Virus record (IMG/VR): IMGVR_UViG_3300033153_006243
Span: 1 to 64,000 of that record
Length of the DNA: 64,000 nucleotides
Source: a virus
Direction: 5' to 3' (one strand)
Shown here: in pieces, positions 47,587 through 55,724 of the stretch
How positions within the stretch are numbered: position 1 is the stretch's first letter
How the letters are laid out: each line of letters begins with the position of its first letter
Notes under the pieces: generated by a model
Told to the model about the DNA's origin: nothing
Databases searched by the model: none
The model's input: only the letters and a program-made list of their open reading frames with translations
Position numbers and translations under genes: made by a program

Positions 47587-47896
47587 CGATGTGAAGCAGT
47601 TTACCGAAAAGGATCTCGAAGATACGGCGTTCAAGGTATCGGTACTAACTCAGCTCGAAAGGCTTAAGCCCATCGAGGAGAAGCTGATAACCATGAACGG
47701 AAGATGCGCGGAGAGGCTAGAGATGATCCACGGTAATGAAATCTCCATGACCCAACTAGACGGGAAGGTTGATAGCCTGAACGATAATGTAAAGTTCTGG
47801 CGTAAGGTGGTATTCATCATACTAGGCTTCATCGGAACCCTATCCGCTGGGATTGGTGGCGTTCTCGCCTATATGAAAGCCGCCAACGGAGGCTAA
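47579..47896 (+). CDS. coiled-coil membrane protein, XhlA/holin-like (105 aa)
   Basis: The first 75 residues are helix with heptads (LDGKVDSLNDNVKFW). A C-terminal span VVFIILGFIGTLSAGIGGVLAY follows. The layout is that of XhlA-type haemolysin/holin accessory proteins. It overlaps the GT4 stop. An endolysin is not seen in the window. Confidence 0.6.
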   Translation: MPDDVKQFTEKDLEDTAFKVSVLTQLERLKPIEEKLITMNGRCAERLEMIHGNEISMTQLDGKVDSLNDNVKFWRKVVFIILGFIGTLSAGIGGVLAYMKAANGG

Positions 47897-47897
47897 G

Positions 47898-48224
47898 ATG
47901 ATTGGGCCGCTTTCTGACGTAGTGAACGTCTGGAGGAAAACCTATACGAGTGACGGAAAGGGAGGGCATACAGCAACCGAATCGTCCATTGGTCCCTATA
48001 GATGCAGAATCTATACCGAAAGGGGTTCCTATTTTCGCGGGGAAAGGGGACCGGAACCTGCGGGGACAATGAAGATCATTGGACCTACCGGGACGCTTCA
48101 GGACGGGGATAGGATTGAGCATAGCCCAAGCGGGACGAACTATATCCTACGGAAGGTACGGGACGTAATGGGTTCCATGAGTGCCCATCATATCGAGGGC
48201 GCAATCGAGGAATGGCAGGAATAA
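47898..48224 (+). CDS. head-tail adaptor / head closure protein (108 aa)
   Basis: Small beta-barrel protein similar to SPP1 gp16/HK97 gp7-type adaptors: VVNVWRKTYTSDGKGGHTAT at the start and GDRIEHSPSGTNYILRKV later. It sits at the usual place after the connector, with the glycan genes in between. ATG directly after the previous stop. Confidence 0.75.
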   Translation: MIGPLSDVVNVWRKTYTSDGKGGHTATESSIGPYRCRIYTERGSYFRGERGPEPAGTMKIIGPTGTLQDGDRIEHSPSGTNYILRKVRDVMGSMSAHHIEGAIEEWQE

Positions 48225-48628
48225 TGAAGACGGAATGGATAGTAGACTACAGCAAGCTTAAGGACTATATGGCCAACGTCAAGCATAAGGTGGAGAACGA
48301 GGGGGAGCGGGAACTAATGAAGCTTGCAGGGCCGATAGTTAAAAGGGCAAAGGAGCTTGCGCGTAAGGGTCCTACGAAGAATATGTCACAGACAACCCAT
48401 GCCGCATTTATGACAGGGGAGGGATTCGGGGGGCGGCAGAGTGCGGTATTGGGGTTACTTATAGGAACCCCGATGTATTACGCATACTTCCAAGAGATGG
48501 GGTTTACCCATTGGAAGTCGAGGGCGTGGATAAGGAACCAATTCCTTGCACCGGCAGTAAACCAGGGATTCCCCGCGTTTGTCGATGGGGTTAAGGGAAT
48601 GGTAAATAAATGGATAGCGTTCTTCTAA
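48212..48628 (+). CDS. tail completion protein (HK97 gp10-like)
   Basis: 138 aa with VKRAKELARKGPTKN, then YYAYFQEMGFTHWKSRAWI and FLAPAVNQGFPAFVDGV, the HK97 gp10 pattern (basic helix, then G-P-YA-F-E-G). An alternative start is ATG 48224, closer to an AGGA. It caps the tail tube at the head side. Confidence 0.8.
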   Translation: MAGIMKTEWIVDYSKLKDYMANVKHKVENEGERELMKLAGPIVKRAKELARKGPTKNMSQTTHAAFMTGEGFGGRQSAVLGLLIGTPMYYAYFQEMGFTHWKSRAWIRNQFLAPAVNQGFPAFVDGVKGMVNKWIAFF

Positions 48629-48629
48629 A

Positions 48630-49058
48630 ATGGCAAGCCTGATTGAATATACGAATAATGCGATATACGCCGCGCTTGCGGCGGACTCCGCGCTGGAGAC
48701 GGCTATAGGCGTTTCAGGTAGAATCCAACGCGGATATCAGGGGGCCAAGATAACGGTCCCTGGGATTGTCTACCAGATCGACGGACAGCAGAAGCTATTG
48801 GCTGAGGTGACGGAGCCAAGGCGGGTAGACGTTCTTATATCCTGCTATCACGGCGTTGACTTGGGTTCGCCCTCAAGTTGCGCCTCAATAGCGGAGGCGG
48901 CCTTCGCCGTATTGAACGACAATGTGACACTGACCGCCACAGGATCCAAGATTTATTTTTCGGATTGTACGCCAATTCTAGGCGCTCCCATCTGGAGCGA
49001 ACCGGAAAGAGCATATCGACAGGACTTCCACGTTGAAGTCTACTTACGTGCCGACTAA
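48630..49058 (+). CDS. tail terminator-like protein (DUF3168 type)
   Basis: 142 aa. The N-terminus LIEYTNNAIYAALAADSALE then GRIQRGYQGAKITVPGIVYQ and RRVDVLISCYH match small tail terminator proteins (lambda gpU-like). The usual gene order is gp10-like, this one, then the tube. The start is one base after the previous stop. Confidence 0.75.
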   Translation: MASLIEYTNNAIYAALAADSALETAIGVSGRIQRGYQGAKITVPGIVYQIDGQQKLLAEVTEPRRVDVLISCYHGVDLGSPSSCASIAEAAFAVLNDNVTLTATGSKIYFSDCTPILGAPIWSEPERAYRQDFHVEVYLRAD

Positions 49059-49076
49059 CCAAAAGGAGATAAACAA

Positions 49077-49577
49077 GTGGCTGTTGATGATGATAATGTA
49101 ATCATTGGACCAATAAAAATCGAGTATTCGCTTGATGGAGATAATTGGACCGATGTAGGCATTACGAATGGTGGCTTCGAGATCCGTAAGGAAGAGGAGA
49201 TCGTCGAGACCCTAAGTGATCAGGGTATCGGCGTCCTCGACAAGAATCGAAGTCTTGTCCGCCAGTTCCTGAAGTTTACGATTAACGAGGTGCTAACGAC
49301 CTCCCTCGTCAAGTTAGCCTTCGGAATGGAATCCTCGCCTGATACGGCGATGGATTACGTCTCGTCGGTTCCGAAGAGATACTTCAGGGTAACTGGGAAG
49401 AGCGTGACGGGGACAATGAAGATATACACCAGCAAAGAATGTTGGGTTGGTGGAAATACCCCCACCCTCATGCTCGCGAGAGACGCGGCTGCCGGAATCG
49501 AAATCGAGGCCGAAGAGAAACCGACCATAGACGATACGACCGGAAAGACGACGTTCGGCGTCTGGAGTGATAGTTAA
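49077..49577 (+). CDS. major tail tube protein (166 aa)
   Basis: GTG start after AAAAGGAGATAAACAA. IIGPIKIEYSLDGDNWTDVG, then GGFEIRKEEEIVETLSDQ, is the tube-protein N-terminal layout. The protein is beta-rich and followed directly by the tail chaperone pair. It builds the non-contractile tube. Confidence 0.82.
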   Translation: MAVDDDNVIIGPIKIEYSLDGDNWTDVGITNGGFEIRKEEEIVETLSDQGIGVLDKNRSLVRQFLKFTINEVLTTSLVKLAFGMESSPDTAMDYVSSVPKRYFRVTGKSVTGTMKIYTSKECWVGGNTPTLMLARDAAAGIEIEAEEKPTIDDTTGKTTFGVWSDS

Positions 49578-49602
49578 ACCCTAATACATAGGGAGCAAGA
49601 GT

Positions 49603-50094
49603 ATGCCTGAAGAAGCGGGAACGGTTACGGTACAGTCTATCGTAGACGAGGGGAAGGTATCCCTCGATCCGATTGAACCTACGCCGAGATCGAGAACAGT
49701 GGAAATCGGGGGCAAAAAAATCGAGATTACCCCCGTCAAGGTAAGGAACTGGAGTGGATTTACCTCTGCGCTATCCTCCTTGGCGAAGCTGTTCGAGGCG
49801 AAGAGGGGGGAGATGTTTAAGGAGGAGGAGAAGTTTTCCGCTTCCCTTTTCCTGGATGCCCTCAGCGACTGCGGGGGGGATATCATTTCTATTCTCTCCG
49901 GTATGACGGGAATCGCAAAGGAGGACCTTGAGGATGCAGACTTGGCAGGAATGATCGGGCTAATCGATGCATGGCTTGAGGTGAACGATGCGGAGAGGGT
50001 GGCAGAACGTTTTTTCGCTCTATCGGGAAGGATCAGGGGAACGAGAAAGGCCCTACAAGAACTGTCGAAGAAGGTAGCGACTTCAGCCAGTTAA
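49603..50094 (+). CDS. tail assembly chaperone G-like protein (163 aa)
   Basis: The unshifted product of the chaperone pair. It is acidic with helical regions (KEDLEDADLAGMIGLIDAWL). A slippery heptamer T TTT TTC lies at 50010-50016 in this frame (CGT TTT TTC). It acts with the GT fusion to hold the tape measure while the tube is built. ATG after GGGAGCAAGAGT. Confidence 0.8.
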   Translation: MPEEAGTVTVQSIVDEGKVSLDPIEPTPRSRTVEIGGKKIEITPVKVRNWSGFTSALSSLAKLFEAKRGEMFKEEEKFSASLFLDALSDCGGDIISILSGMTGIAKEDLEDADLAGMIGLIDAWLEVNDAERVAERFFALSGRIRGTRKALQELSKKVATSAS

Positions 50095-50348
50095 TTGCGA
50101 TTTTTCTTCAGGCGTACTCTTATACCCTCGATGAGGTTATGGAGATGCCTGTGGTAACTTTCTTTCAGATGGTAAGCCACGGGATACGGACGAAGGGGGC
50201 TGACCTCGCTATCTATGCGAGAGCGACCCAACTTGCCGTCGGTAGCATACTAGGCGGTAAGAAAGGTCTCCAGGCGTTTGAGCAATATCTCGACATACTG
50301 CAAGGCAGGCGGGGGATTACGGTCGAGGAGGTTCTTAGGAGACTCTAG
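49603..50348 (+). CDS. tail assembly chaperone GT fusion by -1 frameshift
   Basis: After a -1 slip at 50010-50016 the ribosome enters the frame of the downstream segment 50139-50348. That frame is open from the slip site to 50348 with no stop. It reads GSDFSQLIAIFLQAYSYTLD, then VVTFFQMVSHGIRTKG and a helix. The T part binds the tape measure in lambda-like phages. Fused length is 248 residues. Frameshift efficiency is unknown, and the shorter ATG 50139 reading is probably not used. Confidence 0.78.
50010..50016 (+). other. -1 ribosomal frameshift site
   Basis: Heptamer TTTTTTC arranged as T TTT TTC in the G frame, fitting the X XXY YYZ rule. A -1 slip leads into the open T frame. Position, order and downstream tape measure match the lambda G/GT system. 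Confidence 0.8.
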
Positions 50349-52942
50349 TGGCCAATGTTGAGGGCATCTACGTCAAGGTAGTTGCCGACATCAAGCAATT
50401 CATGACGGGCATAGATAAAACTATGGCCAAGACGGAAGCCTTCGCAAGGAAGGCACGTGCCGCGTCTATGGCCGTCGCCGCTATCGGGGCTGCCGCGACT
50501 GCGGCCTTCGCCCTCTCCGTCAAGACCGCCGCCCAGTTCCAGCAGGAGCTAGCGAATACCCAATCCGTAGCGAATGCGACCAAAGTGGAATTAGGGAGGC
50601 TACGCGACGCTGCGGAGGACTTCGGGCGTACTACGATATTCACGGCAAAACAGGCGGCTGCCGCGATGTATGATCTTGCTTCCGCTGGATTGGATACCAC
50701 AGAGATTATCGAGACCCTTCCGGGAGTCATCGCCCTTGCCGCCGCTACACAGAACGACCTTGCTTTTACTTCCCAGCTTGTGACCGCATCCCTTAAGCAG
50801 TTCGGCCTCGCGACCTCGGAATCCGAGAGGATTGCGAACGTTATGGCGGCAACTATCTCGAAAACGAAGGCCACAATGGACAAGCTGGCCTCATCAATGG
50901 CTTATATCGGCCCGATTGCAAGCGCCATAGGGATGTCTCTTGAGGAAACCGCCGCCTCCCTGGGTCTACTTTACGATGCAGGATTCGAGGCGTCGATGGC
51001 AGCAACGGGATTGAGGATGGGAATCGCGCAACTCCTCGGCCCGACCCCAAAGGCTACTAAGCTTCTTGCTCAGATGGGCCTGACTGCTCAGGATGTAAAC
51101 GTCGAAATTCATGGGCTTGCTAATGTCATTGATAAATTAAGAGAAGCCGACATAGGCGCGACGGAAGCCTTCGAGATATTCGGGAACAGATCCGCCGCCG
51201 CGATGCTTAGCTTGACAAAGCAGGGAGGAGGGGCGCTTCGAGAACTAACTAAGGAAATTACAGGAACCGATGATGCCGCACGAATGTCCGCTCAGCAGCT
51301 TGATACCCTGCCGGGAAGAGGAAAGCTTTTGCTATCCGCCCTTGAGGGTCTGAAGATTGAGATTGGAACCTACCTTGTTCCTGCTCTTGAAGGCTTAACG
51401 GATAAATTAACAACGATAGTAAACGCAGTCACCAATTATTTAAAAGAGCATCCGGCGGTGGGTAAGGCACTAACCTTTCTCGGTTCAACTCTTGGTATAA
51501 TCGCTACAGTTCTAGGGACTATCGGAATTATTCTAGCCCCAGCTATTTATACCCTTAAAAGCATAAAGGTCGTGCTTATTGCGCTAGGCGTTAAGATAAA
51601 GGTTATAGTGGGGTTTCTTCTTTCCATCCCATCGGCCATCGCGGCGATCCTAGTCGCTGGGGCTGCCCTTCTTGCTTGGGTAGTCGCCTTCCCGATACAT
51701 TTTGTCCGTACAACGTCCAGAGTGAAGACCGCGCTACTTGGAATTGGGGAGGCTATAACCGAACTTCTTGAACAGTTCTTTAATCTTCTTGGGAAAATCC
51801 CCATCGTCAGCAAGGTATTTGAGAAACTAGCGGGGATTATCGAAAAGGTCGGGGATAAATTTGGGAAGGCAAAAGAAAAGGAGGAGAAGTTCCGTGCGGC
51901 GCTCGAATGGACCGAGGAGGAAGTCGAAGGGGTCGGAGAGGGGCTTGAAAAGGTAGGGGATAAGGTAGACGAGACCGCGAATAAGGTGAATGCCGCCGCG
52001 AATACTATGAAGGACGGCTTTGATGGGGTTGCCAATGCGGTAGGCGGAATGGCCGACCAGTTTGACGATGTAGAAAATAACGTTACAAATCTGACGAAGG
52101 CCCTTGAGACTTATGAGGAGTTTATCGAAAGGATAAATGCGGAGCGGGAGAGGGCGGCGAATGAGGAGAAGAATCTAGCCCGCTACCAGAAGGAAAGCCT
52201 TAAGGCGTTCAAGGAATCCGCGGTTGGGCGGATGCTTGGACTCAAAGAGGAAGCAGTAGGCCGCACTAAGGAAATCTACGAGTATAAGGCTAGGGAAGCA
52301 AGGGAGAAATATGTCGAGGATCGGCTTGCAAAATATCGGGAAAGATGGGGGGATAAACTTAGTGAGAAGAGAGAGAAGTCCGAAAGATCGAGGGCGGAAG
52401 CTACGGCGAAGGCTATGTTTCCTATGTATGATAAGTTAAACGAGCTTTTAGAGAAGAGAAAGGCCACGCTAATCGAGAAGTATGGGGAGGAGTCCGTTAA
52501 GAAGATCGACCTAACAAAGACCCTTCCTATGGGATTAAGGGAAATGATAGATGCAGCGAAGGGGAAGCAAAGGGCTGAGGTCGATTGGGATGTGGTGCTT
52601 AGGGGTCGGGGGGCAGAAATGGTTAGCGAGGCTAGAACTAAGAATATGATAGACGCGCTTAGTACCGCCGTTACCGCGGGCATAAAAATGGCAGTAGAAA
52701 CCCCAAGGGGATTTATACCAAAAGTTTCAAAGCCCGAAGTAGAAGCCAAACCCGTATCTGTTGAAGCCCAAAGGCAAATGAATCGGGAAATGATCAAGGG
52801 AACATTTACGGATCCCTTTACCCGTCTCGTATTCCAAAATACCTGGAACATCAAGGACGTAACCTTACAGGAACTGATCAAGAAATCCGCTAAGGAGCTT
52901 GAGGATCAGGTCAAAGCGGGAACGGCAAACGCGGGGGATTGA
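50348..52942 (+). CDS. tape measure protein (864 aa)
   Basis: This protein sets tail length and enters the cell during infection. The N-terminal 280 residues match the phage tape measure domain (TAAQFQQELANTQSVANAT, then FGRTTIFTAKQAAAAMYDLA and LKQFGLATSESERIANVMA). Hydrophobic segments lie near residues 370-470 (LTFLGSTLGIIATVLGTIGI and IAAILVAGAALLAWVVAF). The C-terminal 350 residues are charged helix. Using about 0.15 nm per residue, the tail would be about 130 nm. GTG start; the overlap with the chaperone stop is one base. Confidence 0.92.
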   Translation: MANVEGIYVKVVADIKQFMTGIDKTMAKTEAFARKARAASMAVAAIGAAATAAFALSVKTAAQFQQELANTQSVANATKVELGRLRDAAEDFGRTTIFTAKQAAAAMYDLASAGLDTTEIIETLPGVIALAAATQNDLAFTSQLVTASLKQFGLATSESERIANVMAATISKTKATMDKLASSMAYIGPIASAIGMSLEETAASLGLLYDAGFEASMAATGLRMGIAQLLGPTPKATKLLAQMGLTAQDVNVEIHGLANVIDKLREADIGATEAFEIFGNRSAAAMLSLTKQGGGALRELTKEITGTDDAARMSAQQLDTLPGRGKLLLSALEGLKIEIGTYLVPALEGLTDKLTTIVNAVTNYLKEHPAVGKALTFLGSTLGIIATVLGTIGIILAPAIYTLKSIKVVLIALGVKIKVIVGFLLSIPSAIAAILVAGAALLAWVVAFPIHFVRTTSRVKTALLGIGEAITELLEQFFNLLGKIPIVSKVFEKLAGIIEKVGDKFGKAKEKEEKFRAALEWTEEEVEGVGEGLEKVGDKVDETANKVNAAANTMKDGFDGVANAVGGMADQFDDVENNVTNLTKALETYEEFIERINAERERAANEEKNLARYQKESLKAFKESAVGRMLGLKEEAVGRTKEIYEYKAREAREKYVEDRLAKYRERWGDKLSEKREKSERSRAEATAKAMFPMYDKLNELLEKRKATLIEKYGEESVKKIDLTKTLPMGLREMIDAAKGKQRAEVDWDVVLRGRGAEMVSEARTKNMIDALSTAVTAGIKMAVETPRGFIPKVSKPEVEAKPVSVEAQRQMNREMIKGTFTDPFTRLVFQNTWNIKDVTLQELIKKSAKELEDQVKAGTANAGD

Positions 52943-52945
52943 CGA

Positions 52946-53392
52946 ATGGCTCTTGAATATAATATGGGAATCAAGCCGAGTGGAGGAGCCTTCACCGCCT
53001 TCCCCGCTTCCGTTACCCTACAGGAGTTCACCGTTGGTCAGGATACGATCTCGAATGAACACCAGGTTCCGCTCGCCGAAGGTATAGTTAGGACGGGATG
53101 GCGGCCCGGCGCGGTTACCATTACTATACGAGGAAGGGTAACCCAGACTTCCCACGTTGCGGCCCTTGATGATATCCAGGAGATCAGGAACCTCTTCCTT
53201 GATAACTCGAACTATAGGCTTGTCCGCTACCGGACGGGAAGCACGGATCAGGAATACTGGGAGGAGTGCTATACAGAAAGCTTTCGTTGGCCACGCGACC
53301 GAAAACCCCCACGGGTTATTGACTGGCAGGCAACCGTGATAGCGAGCGATCCTGAGCATTACCAGGCAACTCCGCTTGCTCAGGACCCCTGA
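52946..53392 (+). CDS. distal tail-like protein (148 aa)
   Basis: The N-terminal half of a Dit-type fold: LQEFTVGQDTISNEHQVPLA, then GWRPGAVTITIRGRV and RNLFLDNSNYRLVRYR with a final WQATVIASDPEHY. Such proteins cap the tube and hold the tail tip. It lacks the C-terminal galectin domain of long Dit proteins. ATG four bases after the tape measure stop. Confidence 0.75.
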   Translation: MALEYNMGIKPSGGAFTAFPASVTLQEFTVGQDTISNEHQVPLAEGIVRTGWRPGAVTITIRGRVTQTSHVAALDDIQEIRNLFLDNSNYRLVRYRTGSTDQEYWEECYTESFRWPRDRKPPRVIDWQATVIASDPEHYQATPLAQDP

Positions 53393-53493
53393 TAGTCCTT
53401 GAGATACGATTCTAAGTGCCCAGGACGCCCATAGCAGGACTTTAATCTCCTAGATGTACGATTAGAACTTAAGCCTGTAGAAAGCAAATTACG
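53393..53493 (+). other. 101-bp gap with short similar segments
   Basis: GAGATACGATTCTAAGTGCC and AGATGTACGATTAGAACTT are related segments (both TACGATT then A/G-rich), about 55 bp apart, before the GT29-like gene. No promoter of consensus type was found. They might be a small repeat or an insertion scar. Confidence 0.3.
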
Positions 53494-54120
53494 ATGGGAA
53501 CAGCGGCAGTAATTGGCAATGGCGCGGGAATGCTAAAGGAGGAGAGGTTGGGGGGGCTCATAGACTCCTTTGACGCCGTAGTCCGCGTGAACTGGTATCG
53601 CATTAGGGGCTACGAGGAATTCGTCGGCTCCCGAATAGACTACTGGGTTACTGATCTTCGTCCCGTAAAACACGGCCCGCCGGAGAATCTTGATCAGATC
53701 AAGGAGGTTTGGATCTACCCGTTCTACGAATTCTCGCCGGAGACCCATCAAGGCCACATCAAGTTCTGTCCCGATACGGAAATCGTTTCCAACAAGAAGT
53801 TCTATATGTGGACGTATGGCTTCATTCCAGGGAAAAGGTGGCCGTCGAATGGGTTTGGCGCACTGATGTATACCTTAACGAGGCTGAAGCCCTCTAAGCT
53901 CCTTTTAGCCGGGTTCGATTCCCTTCTCGACCCTACCGTTGCGTATACCTACTACTACGGTAAAATCGGCGTCAGTTCTAGGGAGGGAACCGGATTTGAT
54001 ATAGCACACTCGAACCATAGCCTTAAGGACGAGAATAGGGCATTTACAGAATTCACCCAAGATGGATATAGAGAAGAATGGAGGCGTAACGGATGCCAGC
54101 TCTTGATCTCTCAGTCGTAA
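53494..54120 (+). CDS. sialyltransferase-like (GT29-type) glycosyltransferase 2
   Basis: 208 aa, paralogue of the 30357 gene. L-motif: AAVIGNGAGML, then IDSFDAVVRVNWY and VGSRIDYWVTD. S-motif: WPSNGFGALMYTLT with LLLAGFDSLLD, and a late HSNHSLKDENRAF with His. The key ribose/phosphate-binding Asn of GNG is present. It is inserted between the Dit-like gene and the tail-tip cluster. It overlaps the next GT2 start. Confidence 0.72.
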   Translation: MGTAAVIGNGAGMLKEERLGGLIDSFDAVVRVNWYRIRGYEEFVGSRIDYWVTDLRPVKHGPPENLDQIKEVWIYPFYEFSPETHQGHIKFCPDTEIVSNKKFYMWTYGFIPGKRWPSNGFGALMYTLTRLKPSKLLLAGFDSLLDPTVAYTYYYGKIGVSSREGTGFDIAHSNHSLKDENRAFTEFTQDGYREEWRRNGCQLLISQS

Positions 54121-54887
54121 TCTCCACGATGGGAAGGCCAAGGCTATTCGACCTCTGCTTAAGATCATTGGTAATGACGGAAATGAATCCGTCCCGATGG
54201 GAGATTGTCGTAATTGACGACGGGAGCCTCCCGCTAGATAAGGATCGGAACCGTGCTATAGTCAACTGGGTACGGGCGGAATCTCCCGTTGCCATCTCGT
54301 ATTTCTACCGCTCGATAAACATAGGTAGGCCGAACAATGTCGCGCTGCCGAGAAACTGTGGGCTTAGAAAGGCTAGGGGGAAATATATTGCCTTTGTAGA
54401 CGGAGATTGCGTATTCGTCAGCGATGTGATTCGGCGGGCGATGGACTGGATTAAGATGCTGGAGGAGACCGGCGTCCCTACGTTCATGACAAGCGGGGAT
54501 TGGGATAGGATATCAAAGGATTCAGGAGGGCGCTTCCATCGGAATATGTCCATCGGAAATGTCTCCTGTTCGCATAGGGGGGCGACCTCAAGCGTTCCGT
54601 TCGGCCCCTGGTTCTCCGTTGACCGCGAGGTGCTGCTACGGATCAACGGATTCGACGAGAGGTTTAGTACCTACGGCGGCGAGGACGAGGATATAGTATC
54701 GCGGCTAATGCGACTGCACTACCGTCCGTTCCGGGATACCCAGGTAATAGCGATTCATCTATATCATGATCCCGGAATAGCAGGGCAGGATAAGGAGCAG
54801 CACCAAAGGCAGAAGGAATGGATTCGCGAAAAGACCAACGTCCGTAACGAGGGGGTAGAATGGGGAATTTTATGCCTACCGAAATAG
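54093..54887 (+). CDS. GT2-type glycosyltransferase
   Basis: 264 aa, GT-A fold. Motifs: LDLSVVISTMGRPRLFDLCL, IVVIDDGS, the DxD in IAFVDGDCVF and the C-terminal FDERFSTYGGEDEDIVSRLM. The last resembles the GGEDxD site of GalNAc transferases and chondroitin-type GT2 enzymes. No membrane span. It would act in the cytoplasm on a soluble or virion acceptor. The start overlaps the GT29-like stop by 28 bases. Confidence 0.85.
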   Translation: MPALDLSVVISTMGRPRLFDLCLRSLVMTEMNPSRWEIVVIDDGSLPLDKDRNRAIVNWVRAESPVAISYFYRSINIGRPNNVALPRNCGLRKARGKYIAFVDGDCVFVSDVIRRAMDWIKMLEETGVPTFMTSGDWDRISKDSGGRFHRNMSIGNVSCSHRGATSSVPFGPWFSVDREVLLRINGFDERFSTYGGEDEDIVSRLMRLHYRPFRDTQVIAIHLYHDPGIAGQDKEQHQRQKEWIREKTNVRNEGVEWGILCLPK

Positions 54888-55186
54888 AGAAGACGTTCCC
54901 TCACCGTAAGATAGACGAGAAGGGACTGAAGGCGCGGGCTGAAGCCCTTAAGGATATGTCTGAATCCGTGAAGAAAAAGGTTGATCGGATTAACGGGCAG
55001 ATTTCGGATCTTACCATCATGAAGAAGGAGATTCGCTACGAATGGGTAGAGGCCGTTTGGCGGCTAGGGGTGATCCCCGGAAACGTAAGTGAGTTCAAGG
55101 TGCTTGCGGTGACGAAGGATGGACGGAACGTAGGCTGGAGCCTAAAGGAGCCGGAGTTCAAGGAGATTGATAGCGATGGAAAGTAG
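54872..55186 (+). CDS. coiled-coil tail-region protein (104 aa)
   Basis: ATG 54872 after GGGGAATTTT. The helix LKARAEALKDMSESVKKKVD is followed by a small beta part. It overlaps both neighbours. It is probably a small virion or tail-assembly protein; this is inference. Confidence 0.5.
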   Translation: MPTEIEKTFPHRKIDEKGLKARAEALKDMSESVKKKVDRINGQISDLTIMKKEIRYEWVEAVWRLGVIPGNVSEFKVLAVTKDGRNVGWSLKEPEFKEIDSDGK

Positions 55187-55724
55187 GATCATAGAGTCCG
55201 GGCCGATTGGCGGCGCTGCCGTTGTCTCGTCGGAAGGACTCTCCAAGTCGAGGGAGATATGGCCGGAAAGCAGCCCGGCCCCTAAGATCACGAAGGACCC
55301 TATCGTCATCGAGCGGGTGAAGATAGACCCGCAGGAGCTTGAGGCGGTTTCCGCTACCGTCATCTCGGATACCGAGAGGATGCTTACGGCCTTGAGGAAT
55401 ACGGAAAGCAAGATGGACGAAATCGTCGAGAAGGAATTCGAGGGGAATAGGCAGAAGGCGTTCGAGAACAGTAAGGAATACAAGGCGCTTTGGAAAGTTC
55501 ATAGGGGTACGGTGATGGACTGGGGGTCGGATATATCGAGGGCGAAGCTCCACGTAGGCAGGATTCCAACATGGGGGAGGAAGCCAAAGATCATGGCGTT
55601 GGGAACCGATGGGAAGACCAGGACATGGGAAAAGGGACAGGTTGGATTTAGAGCCGAGGCGCAGATCGTTCCTAAGCCTCTGGGTTCCCCTAGTTCCGGT
55701 GGATTGGAAGGGGAGACTCCCTAA
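55176..55724 (+). CDS. tail-region hypothetical protein (182 aa)
   Basis: ATG 55176 with AAGGAG ten bases upstream. The centre is helical (VSATVISDTERMLTALRNTE). The C-terminus has KAPKIMALGTDGKTRTWEKG-like beta hairpins. It shares one base with the tail-tip start. Function unknown. Confidence 0.55.
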   Translation: MESRIIESGPIGGAAVVSSEGLSKSREIWPESSPAPKITKDPIVIERVKIDPQELEAVSATVISDTERMLTALRNTESKMDEIVEKEFEGNRQKAFENSKEYKALWKVHRGTVMDWGSDISRAKLHVGRIPTWGRKPKIMALGTDGKTRTWEKGQVGFRAEAQIVPKPLGSPSSGGLEGETP

